A stretch of DNA of 64,000 nucleotides, taken from the NCBI GenBank assembly GCA_930367215.1, contig OV884056.1:48112308-48176307 (forward strand), read 5' to 3'. The position numbers were made by a program, and so were the translations under genes. How positions within the stretch are numbered: position 1 is the stretch's first letter; each line of letters opens with the position of its first letter. This document shows, in pieces, positions 53,438-64,000 of the stretch. The notes under the pieces are model-generated. The model saw nothing but the letters and a program-made list of their open reading frames with translations, searched no databases and was not told the DNA's origin. Source of the DNA: Pollenia angustigena. Lineage: Eukaryota > Arthropoda > Insecta > Diptera > Polleniidae.

Positions 53438-55124
53438 ATGGAACCATCAACTTCAGGTATTTGGCTACAAAATTGCATTAATGTTTTTTAGATAAATGAT
53501 TTGCAAATATTTTTTTAAAAAGTGCTCCATATTTGGGGTATTTTCGATATATACACAGAGTTTCAACAAATTTCTTGTTGCGATCCAGCAAATTTTATTA
53601 AGTGATATTTTAATATAGTATTTTAGCTTATATATTCCACACCAAACTTTTGCAGAGGCACCGCGTTTTTTTACTTATTTAAATTTTTGTGAAAGAACTC
53701 CAGTTGCTAAATACTTAATCTGAAAAAACAAACAACAAATCAACTTTTTTGTTTTTAACTCTCTTTTGTCTTTATTTTCGGTTGAACGAATATTTAAAAT
53801 TCCAAAATGCGTTTATATTTCAAGAAATGAAAAACTTTCTGATGTATTATTGCATTCAAAATGGGGTTTTGATGGAAGTTCTGGACATAGTTCCTATAAA
53901 GAGACTTTTTCAGATTCAAGTTCAAGCGACTCTGCAGTTTTTATAACGTCCATTGTGCCTCTCAAACTGGCTAATAAAAATACAACAATTAGGAAAAATC
54001 CTCGTACTTCATCAACGAGATTTTGCCGACCTTTAAAAATTTAGTATATTAAGGAAACAACAAGTGTTTCAAAATTAGAAAAGAAAAGGGTTGAGGATGA
54101 AAAAAAAAAAATATTATAGACTCATTTCTTTCGGTATGAGAAAATTCTATAAAAGTTCACCATGAATTATCTCTAGTAATGATAGATGGAAAAGTGTGTA
54201 ACGCGATTACAGACACGCGCTCTACACAGAAGTGCTATTTGTGTGGCGCTACGAGGAAGATTTGTAACTCAATTGACACAATGATTGTTAGGGAAGTAAA
54301 CAGTGATACTTTGGAGTTTGGGCTTTCAATACTTCACGGGTGGATACGATTTTTTGAGTGTCTCCTCCACTTATCCTATAAAATACCTATAAAAAACTGG
54401 CAAGCAAGGTCGGATGAGGATAAGAAAATAGTTGCAGAAGCAAAATCACGAATTCAAAAAGAATTTCGGGAAAGAACTAAATTAATTGTGGATCAGCCAA
54501 AGCCAGGTTCCGAAAATTTTAACAACAGAAATACAGCAAGACGTTTTTTTTTTAAATGCAGAAATATCAGCAGAAATAACGAAAGTTGATTTGGCCTTAA
54601 TAAAAAAAATCCGCACAATATTAGTTGTTATTTCCTGTGGTCACGAAATCCACCTAGAGAATCTTCGCAATTTTGCTCATAACACTACAAAGTACTTTGT
54701 TGAAAAATATCCATGGTTTTGTATGACTCCTACAATACAGACATTTTTAATTCATGGTCCCATTATCATAAAATATGCCCTTTTACCGATTGGAGAACAT
54801 TCAGAAGAAGCTCAGGAAGCCAGAAATAAGGATTTTAAAAATCATAGGGAACACTTTGCTCGCAAATGCAGCCGAGAAAAGTCGAATGAAGATATTCTAA
54901 ATAGATTTTTTCTCAGTTCAGATCCATTCATGTCTAGTATAAATAAACAAAATGAGCGGAAAGAAAAGCAACAATTATCAAATTCCGAACTACAGCTTTT
55001 GCTATCGCCTATTATTTCTCAAGAAATACATGATAGTGAGAGTAATGATAGTGAAGATTATGATGATGAAGGTGAGGATGAACATAATGATACAGATGAG
55101 GAAGATTATGATACAGATTGTTAA
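53438..55124 (+). pseudogene. Transib transposase (RAG1-like DDE recombinase), broken
   Basis: A likely short first exon (53438-53456, MEPSTS) has a GT donor at 53457 and an acceptor TTTTGCAG ending 53655, which fuses in frame. Then come: an in-frame TGA near 53719; the first catalytic Asp in WGFDGSSG (codon 53871-53873); RPLKI, stop (TAG 54042-54044); a frameshift in the A run near 54101-54110; the second catalytic Asp in MIDGKVCN (54185-54187); a CYLCGAT zinc Cys pair (54233 on), comparable to the RAG1 CTLC site; a frameshift in a T run near 54545-54553; and SEEAQEARNK (54801-54830), the region of the catalytic Glu. The acidic tail (DSESNDSEDYDDEG) ends at 55124. About 60 residues between the N-terminus and the first Asp seem missing. 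Two nonsense codons and two frameshifts make it non-functional. Confidence 0.88.
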
Positions 55125-55875
55125 AACAATTAGTGCATAATATATAATTTTTTTCTTAAATACAAACAAAATGCATAAAAAAATCAAAATATTGTTTTTT
55201 ATTATCATTTTGTACAAATTTTAGAATTCATGAAATTTTGTCGTAAGGGACAAATAGGAGCTTAAATCAATTATTTAGAAATATTTAGATATGTGTATAT
55301 TATTTTTAATTTATTTTTTTTATAATATATTCAATATATATTAATTTTAAATTTTATTTAATCATTTATAGTTTTCTATTTTAAATTTACAATAAAATTT
55401 TTAAATTAAGCCCATTTTCCACAAAATTGAAAAAACGTTCCCAAGCAGACAAAAAAATTTTTTTGTCTAATATGATTACTTTTTAAGTGTATGACAGTTA
55501 TTGATAAACCAAAAAAATTATAAAAATTTATTTCGTTACTTTTTTAAAAAAGTTGTAAAATTCTCGAAATCCTTCAAAACCCAAATTCAGACTTTAAATT
55601 AAACTTATGTTCATATTTATGCTAAATATATATATATTTTTTTATGTTTTAGAAAGAAGAAAATATAAAATTTCGTTTGCTTCTCATTTTTTAAAAAAAT
55701 CACTTCGCATTTTGAAATTACGGCGAAAATTCTGAAACAAACTATAATTTTCCGACAAATAAAAATGTCTATAAAACCGTAAAAAAATTTTTTTCCGTGT
55801 ATCTTTTTTTCAGAATATGCCTTTTAATGTATATTTAACGATTTGAAAAAAAAAAAATTTAAATTACGGTTCCCA
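55125..55875. other. Transib 3' noncoding interior
   Basis: AT-rich sequence between the transposase stop and the right TIR; no other gene. Confidence 0.5.
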
Positions 55876-55915
55876 TGAATTAATCGCCACTTTCGGTGTC
55901 ATCGAACCCACTGTG
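55876..55915 (-). repeat. Transib right TIR
   Basis: 40 bp; read inward it starts CACAGTGGGTT, with the consensus recombination-signal heptamer CACAGTG. CCGAAAGTG follows after a 12-nt spacer. Confidence 0.9.
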
Positions 55916-55990
55916 CGTTATTGCCAACTTGATGAGATATTTATCTTTAGTGTAGAGCTAGGGTTAAGAAAGATAAATATTAAAGAAAAC

Positions 55991-56507
55991 CAGTGTTGCC
56001 AATTTAGTCATTTAGTGACTAGATTTAGCCATTTTTCATTTTGTTTAGCCATTAAAAAATGAGTTTAGCCATAAGCCATAAGCCATTTTTTTTTAGCCAT
56101 TTTTCAACTTATTTAGCCATACATTTTTTTGCCGTTTTTGTTTTAAAATAATAATTTTCAATTTCTTATAAAAATGTATTAAAGTAAAAAAAACGTTTTT
56201 AACAATTCAAACTCATTTCATTTAAATCACAACTTTTATAAATGTTGGAAATCGCTATAAACAATGATGATGAAACAACTTTCAAAATAAAGCAATATTT
56301 GTCCAATATTAAATTTATAAAATGGATCTACACAAACATCGGTGTTTCTTTCTGGTTGCAAGTATTTCAATAAAGAGATGCAGGCGGCAAAAAAATTTTT
56401 TTAAGAAATTTCAGAATGGACTATGTAGTTGCTCTCAGTTGCATGGTATAATGATGAAGTAGGGTATTTAAAATGTTAATTAAATCAATATTATATTTTT
56501 AATATTC

Positions 56508-56548
<41 letters not shown>

Positions 56549-57116
56549 TCAATTATTACATTAATTAAGTTTAAATACATTTTAAATAATTTTTTTAATT
56601 GATAAAACCTTAAAAAAATGGTCCTAAGCCCACCTTTACGTATACCGATTGACTTAGAATCACTTTCTGAGTCGAATTAACGATGTTTGGACTGCTGGCT
56701 GCCTATTTTGGAGACTATTTGATAAAATTTTGTACATATGTAGGTTATAATGTGGTGTTGACCGACTATACTTTCTTACTTATTTTTATTGTTGTCGTTA
56801 TTATGATTTACCTTCAAATTATTAACAACTAATAGGCCTGAGTGATTCCTATGAGATGAACAATAACGACATTGAATTTATCGATGATTTAATGTTTTAG
56901 ATATCTATCAAAATATTAATTTACGTTTATTCTTATTTAACAAATTGATCTTAACTTACAATTTCATCGTAAACCGCTTTAAATGCATTATTTCTGTTTT
57001 GTTATTGAATTTTAATGTGTTTTTATTTAAAAAAGCTTTAGCCATTTTTAAGCCGATTTTTAGCCATTTTTTCCGTAAATTTAGCCATTTTTGGTCACCA
57101 AGTTTTGGCAATACTG
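55991..57116. mobile_element. non-autonomous hAT element
   Basis: Ends CAGTGTTGCCAA left and, inward from the right, CAGTATTGCCAA. AAGAAAAC on both sides (55983-55990, 57117-57124) is a perfect 8-bp target duplication, the hAT hallmark. Both ends carry subterminal TTTAGCCATTTTT repeats (about six left, three right). No transposase is recognised. An A run at 56513-56542 and a family C DINE-1-like scrap at 56617-56720 lie inside. Confidence 0.88.
56617..56720 (+). mobile_element. DINE-1-like family C fragment inside the hAT element
   Basis: GTATACCGATTGACTTAGAA and CACTTTCTGAGTCGA resemble the module at 29660-29700. Fragment only. Confidence 0.5.
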
Positions 57117-57124
57117 AAGAAAAC

Positions 57125-57402
57125 ATACAATAAAATATTCTCACATATAAGAAATTACGTCTGCACAACTTTGCATAAATTTATGGGTAAATTTATAAAA
57201 TTAGTAAGAAATAAATATTTCTCTTTAACAATATCGTAAAATAATCAGCTTTTAATAACTTTTAAATTTTCGCTCACGGTGGACCTTTTGACGGAAATGC
57301 CCATATTAATTATATAGTTAACGGTACATTTTTATTAGCTATTTAATGCAAGTTTTAAATCTGTTTAGAAAATTTTGCATAAATTTGCTATTTATATGAT
57401 TT
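57125..57402. other. spacer between hAT and piggyBac elements, no gene
   Basis: AT-rich, nothing identified. Confidence 0.35.
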
Positions 57403-58567
57403 TTAACCCTTATGTGAGTGGCAGAAAAAACACCTTTAACAGAGTGACAGGGTACCCGGGTACCACAAACAATAAAAATGAAAATTTTACATTATATTGC
57501 AATTTATATAAGAAAATTCATTTAACAAAATGTAAAATATAAGCTTTTGTAATGTCTAACATAAACACGAATCGGGGGATTTCCCTTTGGCTTTGTGATT
57601 GATCGACAAGGTCATCTATTTGCTACTGCTTTCATACATTACTAAGTTCATACATGAATAAGTTCGGTGACCGCAAGAAGAAGGTAAAGTGTAATACATT
57701 GGCTTCTTGTTTTAAACAAGCACGCTTAGATTCCACCGATACAAATGAGATATAAAACGAATGTGAACATATTCTGAACATTTGCGATATAATATCAGAA
57801 GCATCCGATGCAGAACATATGAGATAAATAGAGGACAACGATAATTCATATGATTCTGGCGAGAGCGAAGAAACAACTGAAGTCCATGGCAAGGATAGTT
57901 CGCATTGGCGTCTTGATCCCTATCCGGAATACCAATACATCAACAGAAATTACGAAAACGCAGAGGTCCTGCTCCTGGCTTAAATATAGGAACACCTAAG
58001 GACATATTCGAAACTTTATTATCCAGTGAGTAATTTTGAGTGAAAGTAATAGTAATTTCAGAGTTTTCGGCAGTTGCTCTATGTGCAAAAAAAAATGGAA
58101 AAACTGGGAGGGCGTGCGCAAGTTGTAACGAACATTCAATTTACTATCCCCTGTGTGAATCCTTCTTCCAAGGATCTCAGTACACTATTTTTTTGTTTTG
58201 TTTTTCTGATTTATAGTGAAGTGTATATAAATTCAATTTTTTTTGTGCTTTCTTCAGTCTTTTGTTTGAATAAACAATATAAACGAAATATACAAAATTA
58301 CTAACACTGTCTTTTTATTTTTAAATTTAAAACTTTCATTCATGTGAAAAGTAAAAAATATTCCAGTTTATTCAATTCAAAATATAAATTGACCCACAGA
58401 ACGCTCTCAAATTAAGTAACTAAGCTAATGTTTATTTAAATATATTTAAAACACAATAAAAAGAGTTCTCAAGAGGTTCCACTCCGTTTAGAAACTTTAA
58501 ACAAACAAAAAATGCAATTAAAGTTTAAAAAGTTACCCGGGTACCCTGTCACTCACATAAGGGTTAA
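57403..58567 (+). mobile_element. internally deleted piggyBac-like element
   Basis: TTAA at 57403-57406 and 58564-58567. Ends CCCTTATGTGAGTG are inverted. The subterminal palindrome GGTACCCGGGTACC lies after a spacer at the left end (near 57450) but directly behind the TIR at the right end (near 58537), the asymmetric layout typical of piggyBac. Transposase N- and C-terminal scraps remain and the middle is missing. Confidence 0.85.
57655..58200 (+). pseudogene. piggyBac transposase remnants (N-terminal and cysteine-rich C-terminal pieces)
   Basis: An acidic N-terminal region (EDNDNSYDSGESEETTEVHG), then RKRRGPAPGLNIGTPKDIF near 57950-58005, typical of the start of piggyBac transposases. At about 58068 the frame passes into CSMCKKKWKNWEGVRK, part of the C-terminal cysteine-rich domain. 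The catalytic core between is deleted, and stops break the N-terminal part. It cannot act; it may be mobilised in trans. Confidence 0.75.
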
Positions 58568-58599
58568 AAGTGTTTTTTTTTGTTTTTGAAAATTTGCTA

Positions 58600-60560
58600 T
58601 TTATCGAAAATTTTGTCGTAATTTGGAATTAAGAAGAGTTCAGCAGACTTAGCTATTTAAAAGAAATTTGGCAAAACACGACTTTTTTCAGAAAATATTG
58701 CGCAGAATAACTATTTATTAGAAATTTTTTTATACATTTTTCATTTGTTTTTTGTTGGAAATTTTTCGTAAATTTGATATTTATAGGATGTCAAAATTGT
58801 CAAACATTTTTTAAAGATGTTTAATTTGTGCATAGTTTTCTAAAAATATTAAATTTGCGCATAATTTGCTATAAATGTCAAATTTGAACGAAATTTCCTA
58901 TAAATTTCAAGTTTGCGTAAAATTTCTTAGAAATATCAAATTTGCGCAAGATTTTCTATAAATATAAAATGTGAGAAAAACATCAAAATTTTGTTTAAAT
59001 ATAATTTGCACAAAACGTCCTATTAATTTCTTATTTGCATATATGTATCATTATATCTCTAATTTGCGCAAAATTGCATATAAATTCAAATTTGCCCAAA
59101 TTTTCCTATAAATTAAAATTTGCGCAAGATTTCCTTTAAATATTTAATTGCGGAAAATAACCTGTATAACACAAATTTGTACAAATCTTGCTACAAAAAC
59201 AAATTGGCACGGTATTTCCTATATATTTGCGCATAATTTGCTATAAATATCAAATTTGAGAGAAATTTTCTATTAATTTCAAGTTTTAGAGAAATGTCTT
59301 ATAAAAATTGATTTAAAATTTGCGCAAAATTTATTATAAATATCAAATTTGGGCTAGATTTGAATTTAAAAATTATAGTGCGGATTATGTCCTGTAAACA
59401 CAAATTTGCACAAATCTTGCTACAAAAACAAATTCGCGCGATATTTCATATATATGGGTGTATACATAATTGGAGCGAAATTTCCTATTCATTTCAAGTT
59501 TAAGAGAAATTTCTTATAAAAATCGAATTGACCTAAACTTGCTTATAAATTTAAATTGGGGAAAGATTTCTATAAATAAAAAATTTCAGGAAAATATCCT
59601 AAGTACAACAAATTTACGCAAAACTTGCTACAAATGTAAATTTGCTCAAAATTTTCAATAAAATAGAATTTGCCCGAAATTTCCTATAAATTCAAATTTG
59701 CACACAATATTTTATATCATCAAATTTGCGCAAAAGTTCTTAATAATTCAAATTTGCATTAAAATTGTTTATTAATATTGCTACGATATTTATTAAACCT
59801 CTGCACAAGTTTGCTATTTACAGAAAACTTTGCCTAAATTTGCGTTTCATAAGTGTTCTGCGGAATTTAGCTATTAATAGAAAATTTGATTGAAATTTGC
59901 TTTTCAAAGAAAAGAAAAGCAAATTTGCTATTAACAGGAAATATTGCGCAGTATTGAAATTTAAAGAAATTTTGTTTTAATTTGTATTCTTTTTTTTTTT
60001 TTTGAGAATAACTAGTTTTGTGGTTTATTTAAAATATTTTGTATAAATTGGTTTTTTTCAGGAATTTTTTTATAGTTTGCGCAATTAAAATTTGCACAAA
60101 ATTTCCTATTAATATTGCTTTAATTTTTATCAAACCTCTGCACAAGTTTACTATTTACCGAAAACTTTGCCTAAATTTGCATTTTATAAGAGTTCTGCGA
60201 AATAAAGCTTTTGATAAAAAATTTTTACTGAAATTAGCTTTTAAAAGGAAATATTGTGCAAATTCGCTATTAACAAGAAATATTGCACAGTATTGAGATT
60301 TAAGGATAATTTTGGTAAAATTGTGTATTCTTTTTTTGAGAATAATTAGTACTGTGTTTTTTTTTTAAATTTTTTGTATAAATTGGTTTTTTTTAGGAAT
60401 TTTCTCAAAATGTGCGCAAATATTATTTTAATGAGACATTTTTTATTTGCTTTTTAAATGCCAGTTTTTTACAGATTGGGTTTTAATGGAAATTTTTAAA
60501 AACTTCATTCATAAAAGGAATTTTGTTTCGCTATTTTAAGGATTATCTGCGTAGATTTGC
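58600..60560. repeat. minisatellite of ~29-bp AAATTTGCGCAAAATTTC-type units
   Basis: Diverged head-to-tail units of about 29 bp built from AAATTTGCGC, then AAATTTCCTATAAATAT. Clear 29-bp spacing is seen at 58850-58970. Higher-order duplications also occur: CACAAATCTTGCTACAAAAA at about 59182 and 59412; CCTCTGCACAAGTTT at about 59798 and 60135 (337 bp apart). No gene; short frames inside are by-products of the repeat. Confidence 0.75.
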
Positions 60561-61822
60561 TTCTTATAAAAAAAAAAAAAATTCTCTTTGCCTCCACTTT
60601 TTATTAGAAATCTATGGTTTCTAATGTTGACATTATTGCGGTTTCTTCAAATACCTCCCTTCAGCGTTCTTATATTCATTCATCTTCTTGTTTATTGATG
60701 TTGCTGTTTCTGATGGCATATGGCATACACTACTGTAGATGTACTGCGTAGGAGTTTTTACGACATCTGTGAAAGTTGTAGCAACGGCAAAAGTTCTTGT
60801 TGTGGTTTTCAAGATGGTTTTGTGGTTGTTGAATTCTTATTTGAAACTGTTTTATTTGACATTTAGTACACTATAATACTACTTTTGGTATTAAAACGTT
60901 TAAGTTTATAAATTCTTTTAATTCGAAGCAACATCTCTGTTAATGCGACATTTAAAGACTTGAATATACTTAAGAAGCATTTTAGAGATTACCTAAATAT
61001 TGTAGATGTATATTCTGTAGATTTTTACAGCAAGATATTTAAAAACAAGAAACTAAATATTTAATGAAGAAAAATTATTAAAGCAGTCATGAAAATACGA
61101 ACATTTCTTGAATATAAAGAAAAGTTTTATTTTTTATCAAAGTTATTTACGGGAATACAAAATTTATTATTAAGATTTTCGTATGACGTGCTAAATTCCC
61201 AATTTTTCATATATGATAAATACACTGAAATTTATTGTTGAGGGAAAGCTAGCCTCTATGCGCATTTTTTGTTGTGTGGCTTCCGACAGTCGTCAGTAAT
61301 TATTTTTAAAATAAAATTTGTTACTATTTTTTCCAAATACTATTTTTAGTTGATATCCTATTAATAATATTAATGCGGTCATTAGTAAACCATAAACGAC
61401 CATTAAAAAAATATTAAGCAAAATTAGAAGACAGGAAACCCATTTATAATTAAAAAAATTTGGAAACATTTATTTCTTAATTTGGTAAACGAAAGGTTTT
61501 CACATATTGTTGTACAGTAAAATTATGTGAATTGATAAAAATAAATAGATGGCACTAAAGTTAATTTCGTACATAAAATCAACGGAAAATAGAAACTAAA
61601 ATAAAAGCTTTCTACGCTTTAAGTTCTCTTCCACATTATGAAAAATTTGCTTACTTGCGGGTTACACGATCAAGTTTTGTGTACCAAGTTTTAATACACT
61701 CACACTTTTTTACCAATACACTCATACTCTTTAAAACTTATACAAACTTGCCTTTAAAATTCTCTTTCCAGTGAGTGTTTCAATTTACGTTCAAGTGATC
61801 AAATTTTTCACTCAAGACCTTC
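60561..61822. other. no gene recognised
   Basis: 60590-60860 is less AT-rich than its surroundings but reads as nothing I know. 61125-61290 is loosely similar to 63400-63540 (GGGAATACAAA, then TAGCCTCTATGCGC versus TAGTTTATATGCGC). Confidence 0.4.
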
Positions 61823-62295
61823 CATGTTTAATTGTATGTTTCTCGGTCCAATACTTACGAAAATTCAAAAAGTACCAGCTAACGAATAAAAAAGTACCAA
61901 TAAGATCCCACTCAAAAATTCTCATTTACACAGGATCGTGCATGTTTAATTTTATGTTTCTAGGTCCAATACTGACGAAAATTCAAAAAGTACCAGTAAA
62001 TGAACAAAAAAGTACCAAAAACTTCCCTCCTATAGATTCTTATCCACTCAGGACATTGCATATTGAATCTTATGTTTCTAGGTCCAATACTAACAGAAAT
62101 TCAAAAAGGACCACGTAATGAACAAAAAAGTACCAAAAAGTTCCGTCATATATATTTTTATCCACTCAGGACATTGCATGTTGAATCTTATGTTTTTAGG
62201 TACAACATAAACGATAATTTAAAAAAAACCAGCTGTAGAACCAAAAAGCTTAAGAAAAATATAAAATTTCCCGTATTTCCTTTTTTTGGTACTAT
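61823..62295 (+). repeat. 118-bp tandem repeat, four units
   Basis: Units start at about 61823, 61941, 62059 and 62177 (exact 118-bp spacing). Each contains TATGTTTCTAGGTCCAATAC, AATTCAAAAAGTACCA and ACAAAAAAGTACC. Divergence grows towards the last unit. Confidence 0.8.
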
Positions 62296-62880
62296 TTTTT
62301 CCCCCATCAAAGTATAAAAAATTTCAGTATTGTAATGGGGGCCCATTATTTAGTACGAGTATGTTAATCATTGAAGACAAATGTTTTGTTAAAAAAAGTA
62401 CCAAAAATAGCGAAAATTTTCACCCCTTAAATGTTCGAATTTCGAAAAAGTACCATATCAATATTCGTATTTTTTTGAAAGGTTTCGAATGTGGTATAAA
62501 CTTTGTTTCTATGTTTATTGGTTCAAAAGAAAGATGGGGTTTAAAAAAAGTACCAAAATTCCGGGTTTACCCGTTTACTCCCTAATAGGGCCAAATTTCA
62601 AAAGAGTACCAGACACCTGTCCGCTTTTTTTCTAAAGAATAACGATAAATATTTAATTTTTTTTTGTATCTCTTTTAGTTTTGGAGATATAAGGTGACCA
62701 CATTTTCCCGTTTTTACGCTTTTTTACCCCCTAAACATTCGAATTTCCAAAAGTCCCATCTTAGTGGATCGATTTGGGGAGTGACCAATCTCTGGTCCAA
62801 ATTTCAAGTTTTTAGCTTCAGGCGTTTAGCCTGTGCGATGATGAATCAGTGAGTCAGTCAGTCAGTCAGTTACGTTACAA
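62296..62880 (+). mobile_element. Helentron-like dispersed repeat with (GTCA)n end
   Basis: Contains AAAAAAGTACCAAAA words like the adjacent array, GGAGATATAAGGTGACCACA, TGGTCCAAATTTCAAG, and ends with a (GTCA)n microsatellite at 62850-62870. The layout (array, gauge of conserved words, tetranucleotide tract) is like that of non-autonomous Helentrons. No coding; assignment tentative. Confidence 0.45.
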
Positions 62881-63175
62881 TTTTATATTTTATGTCACAT
62901 ATAGACCGATATTGTTTGCTATTGAAGCTCAGCCACGATTGCCTGTAATTTTACCCAGAATAAGGTACAAGCATCTTAGTTATCAGTACACAACATCCGA
63001 CAAAATGTCGGCGGGATTGGATCAGTGGGCGTGGCACAAAAAAGATCTAATGATCGGTAAGAGAAAAATTGTCCATATTTGGTACAAATCACAACCTCTT
63101 AAAAATGGCATGGGATTAGAGAAGTGGGTGTTTTTGTACAGACATTATAGATTTCTGTATATTTGAAAAAGGACC
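62881..63175 (-). mobile_element. DINE-1-like family B fragment, minus strand
   Basis: On the minus strand it shows modules related to family B: GCCACGCCCACTG near 63030, and TATACAGAAATCTATAATG near 63150, next to a CCTTTTTC end. Diverged, no termini. Confidence 0.45.
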
Positions 63176-64000
63176 GGCAATGAGCAAATTTTTCGTTTAT
63201 CTGTATAAATTGTTTTCTTGATGACATCTTGAAAGTAAATTGTTCAAAAATTTAATGCAGCCTACGTCACAGCTTTCAATTTATGTAAATTTTGACAAAC
63301 AGTATATCTAAAAGACTATCAAGAACAACTTGACCGTGTGGCCGCAGGGTTAAGAAATTTTCTGCAGTTCTTTTTTGAAACTACACTCGTGTCCAAGCAA
63401 GGACCCTTTTTATCAATGTTATTTTCGAGAATACAAATTTTTTTGTTATTATTTATTCATTAAATTAAAAGGGCTAAATACACTAAAATTTCTTGTTGGG
63501 GGAATGGCTAGTTTATATGCGCGTTTCAATGGTTGCATATGCCAGATCAACAGGAAACCCTTTTCCCAAGACTTCGGAAAAGCTAATGATAGTATACAAA
63601 AAAAAAAAAAACTGTAAAGCGACTGAGAATTACAAACACCCAAGTCTTATTTGCAATGATATCAAAGCTAAGACAAAATACCAACATAAAACAGTGAGCT
63701 TATATTTTCATATATTCCCCCACAATTGATAGGATTTCTTCCGACCCGAAATTTAGCTGTATGTGGGTTAAAAAGAAAACAAATTGTTTAAATTTTTGCT
63801 TTCCAGCATTTAGGTATTTTGTAAGCCTTTTCTCTTTCTTCATTTCCTTTTCAATAACAAACTCATAAAATGTGCTTTTTCATGTACAAAGTACAATTTT
63901 TCAAGTTGTCTATCTCTTTTATCTGCAGATTAAATGTTTCGTAGAAAATGTTTGATAGTGTGGACGGGGACTTACAAAAGATAATTAGTTCAATTGATAT
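63176..64000. other. no gene recognised to window end
   Basis: AT-rich. 63400-63540 resembles 61125-61290 in direct orientation, as if it flanked or was duplicated with the intervening repeats. Short overlapping frames here have no known motif. Confidence 0.4.

Larger units (their letters stand above)
53168..55915 (+). mobile_element. Transib DNA transposon, structurally complete
   Basis: 2748 bp. The 40-bp terminal inverted repeats align without gaps at 30 of 40 positions; they start CACAGAGGGTT (left) and CACAGTGGGTT (inward from the right), and both end GATTAATTCA. CGTTA on both sides (53163-53167, 55916-55920) is a 5-bp target duplication, the length typical of Transib. Inside is a broken Transib transposase. 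Transib is the transposon group from which the RAG1 recombinase of vertebrates is thought to descend; its ends start with a CACWRTG heptamer like recombination signal sequences, and the right end here has exactly CACAGTG. Confidence 0.92.

Noticed and set aside
54952..55140. Separate small gene overlapping the transposase end
   Set aside because: An out-of-frame reading of the acidic transposase tail.

Overview
This 64 kb window is AT-rich eukaryotic DNA made almost entirely of transposable elements. The element set (two Ty3/gypsy LTR retrotransposons, a Penelope-like element, Jockey-, CR1/L2- and RTE-like LINEs, piggyBac, hAT, Tc1/mariner and Transib DNA transposons, and many DINE-1-like non-autonomous Helentrons ending in GGGTATA with GACG/GACA microsatellites) points to a fly, probably a higher dipteran such as a calyptrate. 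The species cannot be fixed from the sequence. I found no host gene that I can support. The window is either intergenic or deep inside a large intron.

Layout. 0.2-7.7 kb: a Penelope-like element on the minus strand, split by a complete Ty3/gypsy element (1496-6315) with identical 144-bp LTRs and one intact 1445-residue gag-pol frame. 9.2-11.3 kb: an RTE-like LINE relic split by a TIR element that itself holds a DINE-1-like element. 11.3-17.5 kb: a second Ty3/gypsy element with 414-bp LTRs (one mismatch), a tRNA-Leu primer site, gag, a textbook -1 frameshift signal and pol. 17.8-23.4 kb: DINE-1-like pieces, a 5'-truncated Jockey LINE and an older LINE relic. 23.6-40 kb: MITEs, a piggyBac-like element with a hAT transposase end inside it, three larger DINE-1-like elements with internal ~152-bp tandem arrays, and foldback elements nested several levels deep. 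40.2-43.2 kb: a CR1/L2-like LINE interrupted by an RTE-like LINE on the opposite strand, with an 11-bp target duplication. 43.4-50 kb: mariner relics, CACAG-ended MITEs and a DINE-1-like element holding an RNase H-LINE fragment. 50.4-52.1 kb: an unclassified TIR element carrying two tRNA-like A-box/B-box units. 53.2-55.9 kb: a structurally complete Transib (RAG1-related) transposon with 40-bp TIRs and a 5-bp target duplication. 56-57.1 kb: a hAT element. 57.4-58.6 kb: an internally deleted piggyBac. 58.6-60.6 kb: a minisatellite of about 29-bp units. 61.8-63.2 kb: a 118-bp tandem array and further Helentron-like repeats.

How it fits together. The window is a stratified record of insertions. 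The youngest are the two LTR elements; their LTRs are identical or nearly so and their pol frames are open. Many older insertions can be verified exactly because a target duplication, or an interrupted reading frame, is preserved on both sides. The most unusual features are the Transib element, whose ends begin with the CACAGTG heptamer also used in vertebrate V(D)J recombination signals; the frameshift cassette of the second gypsy element; and the DNA transposon carrying tRNA-like modules.
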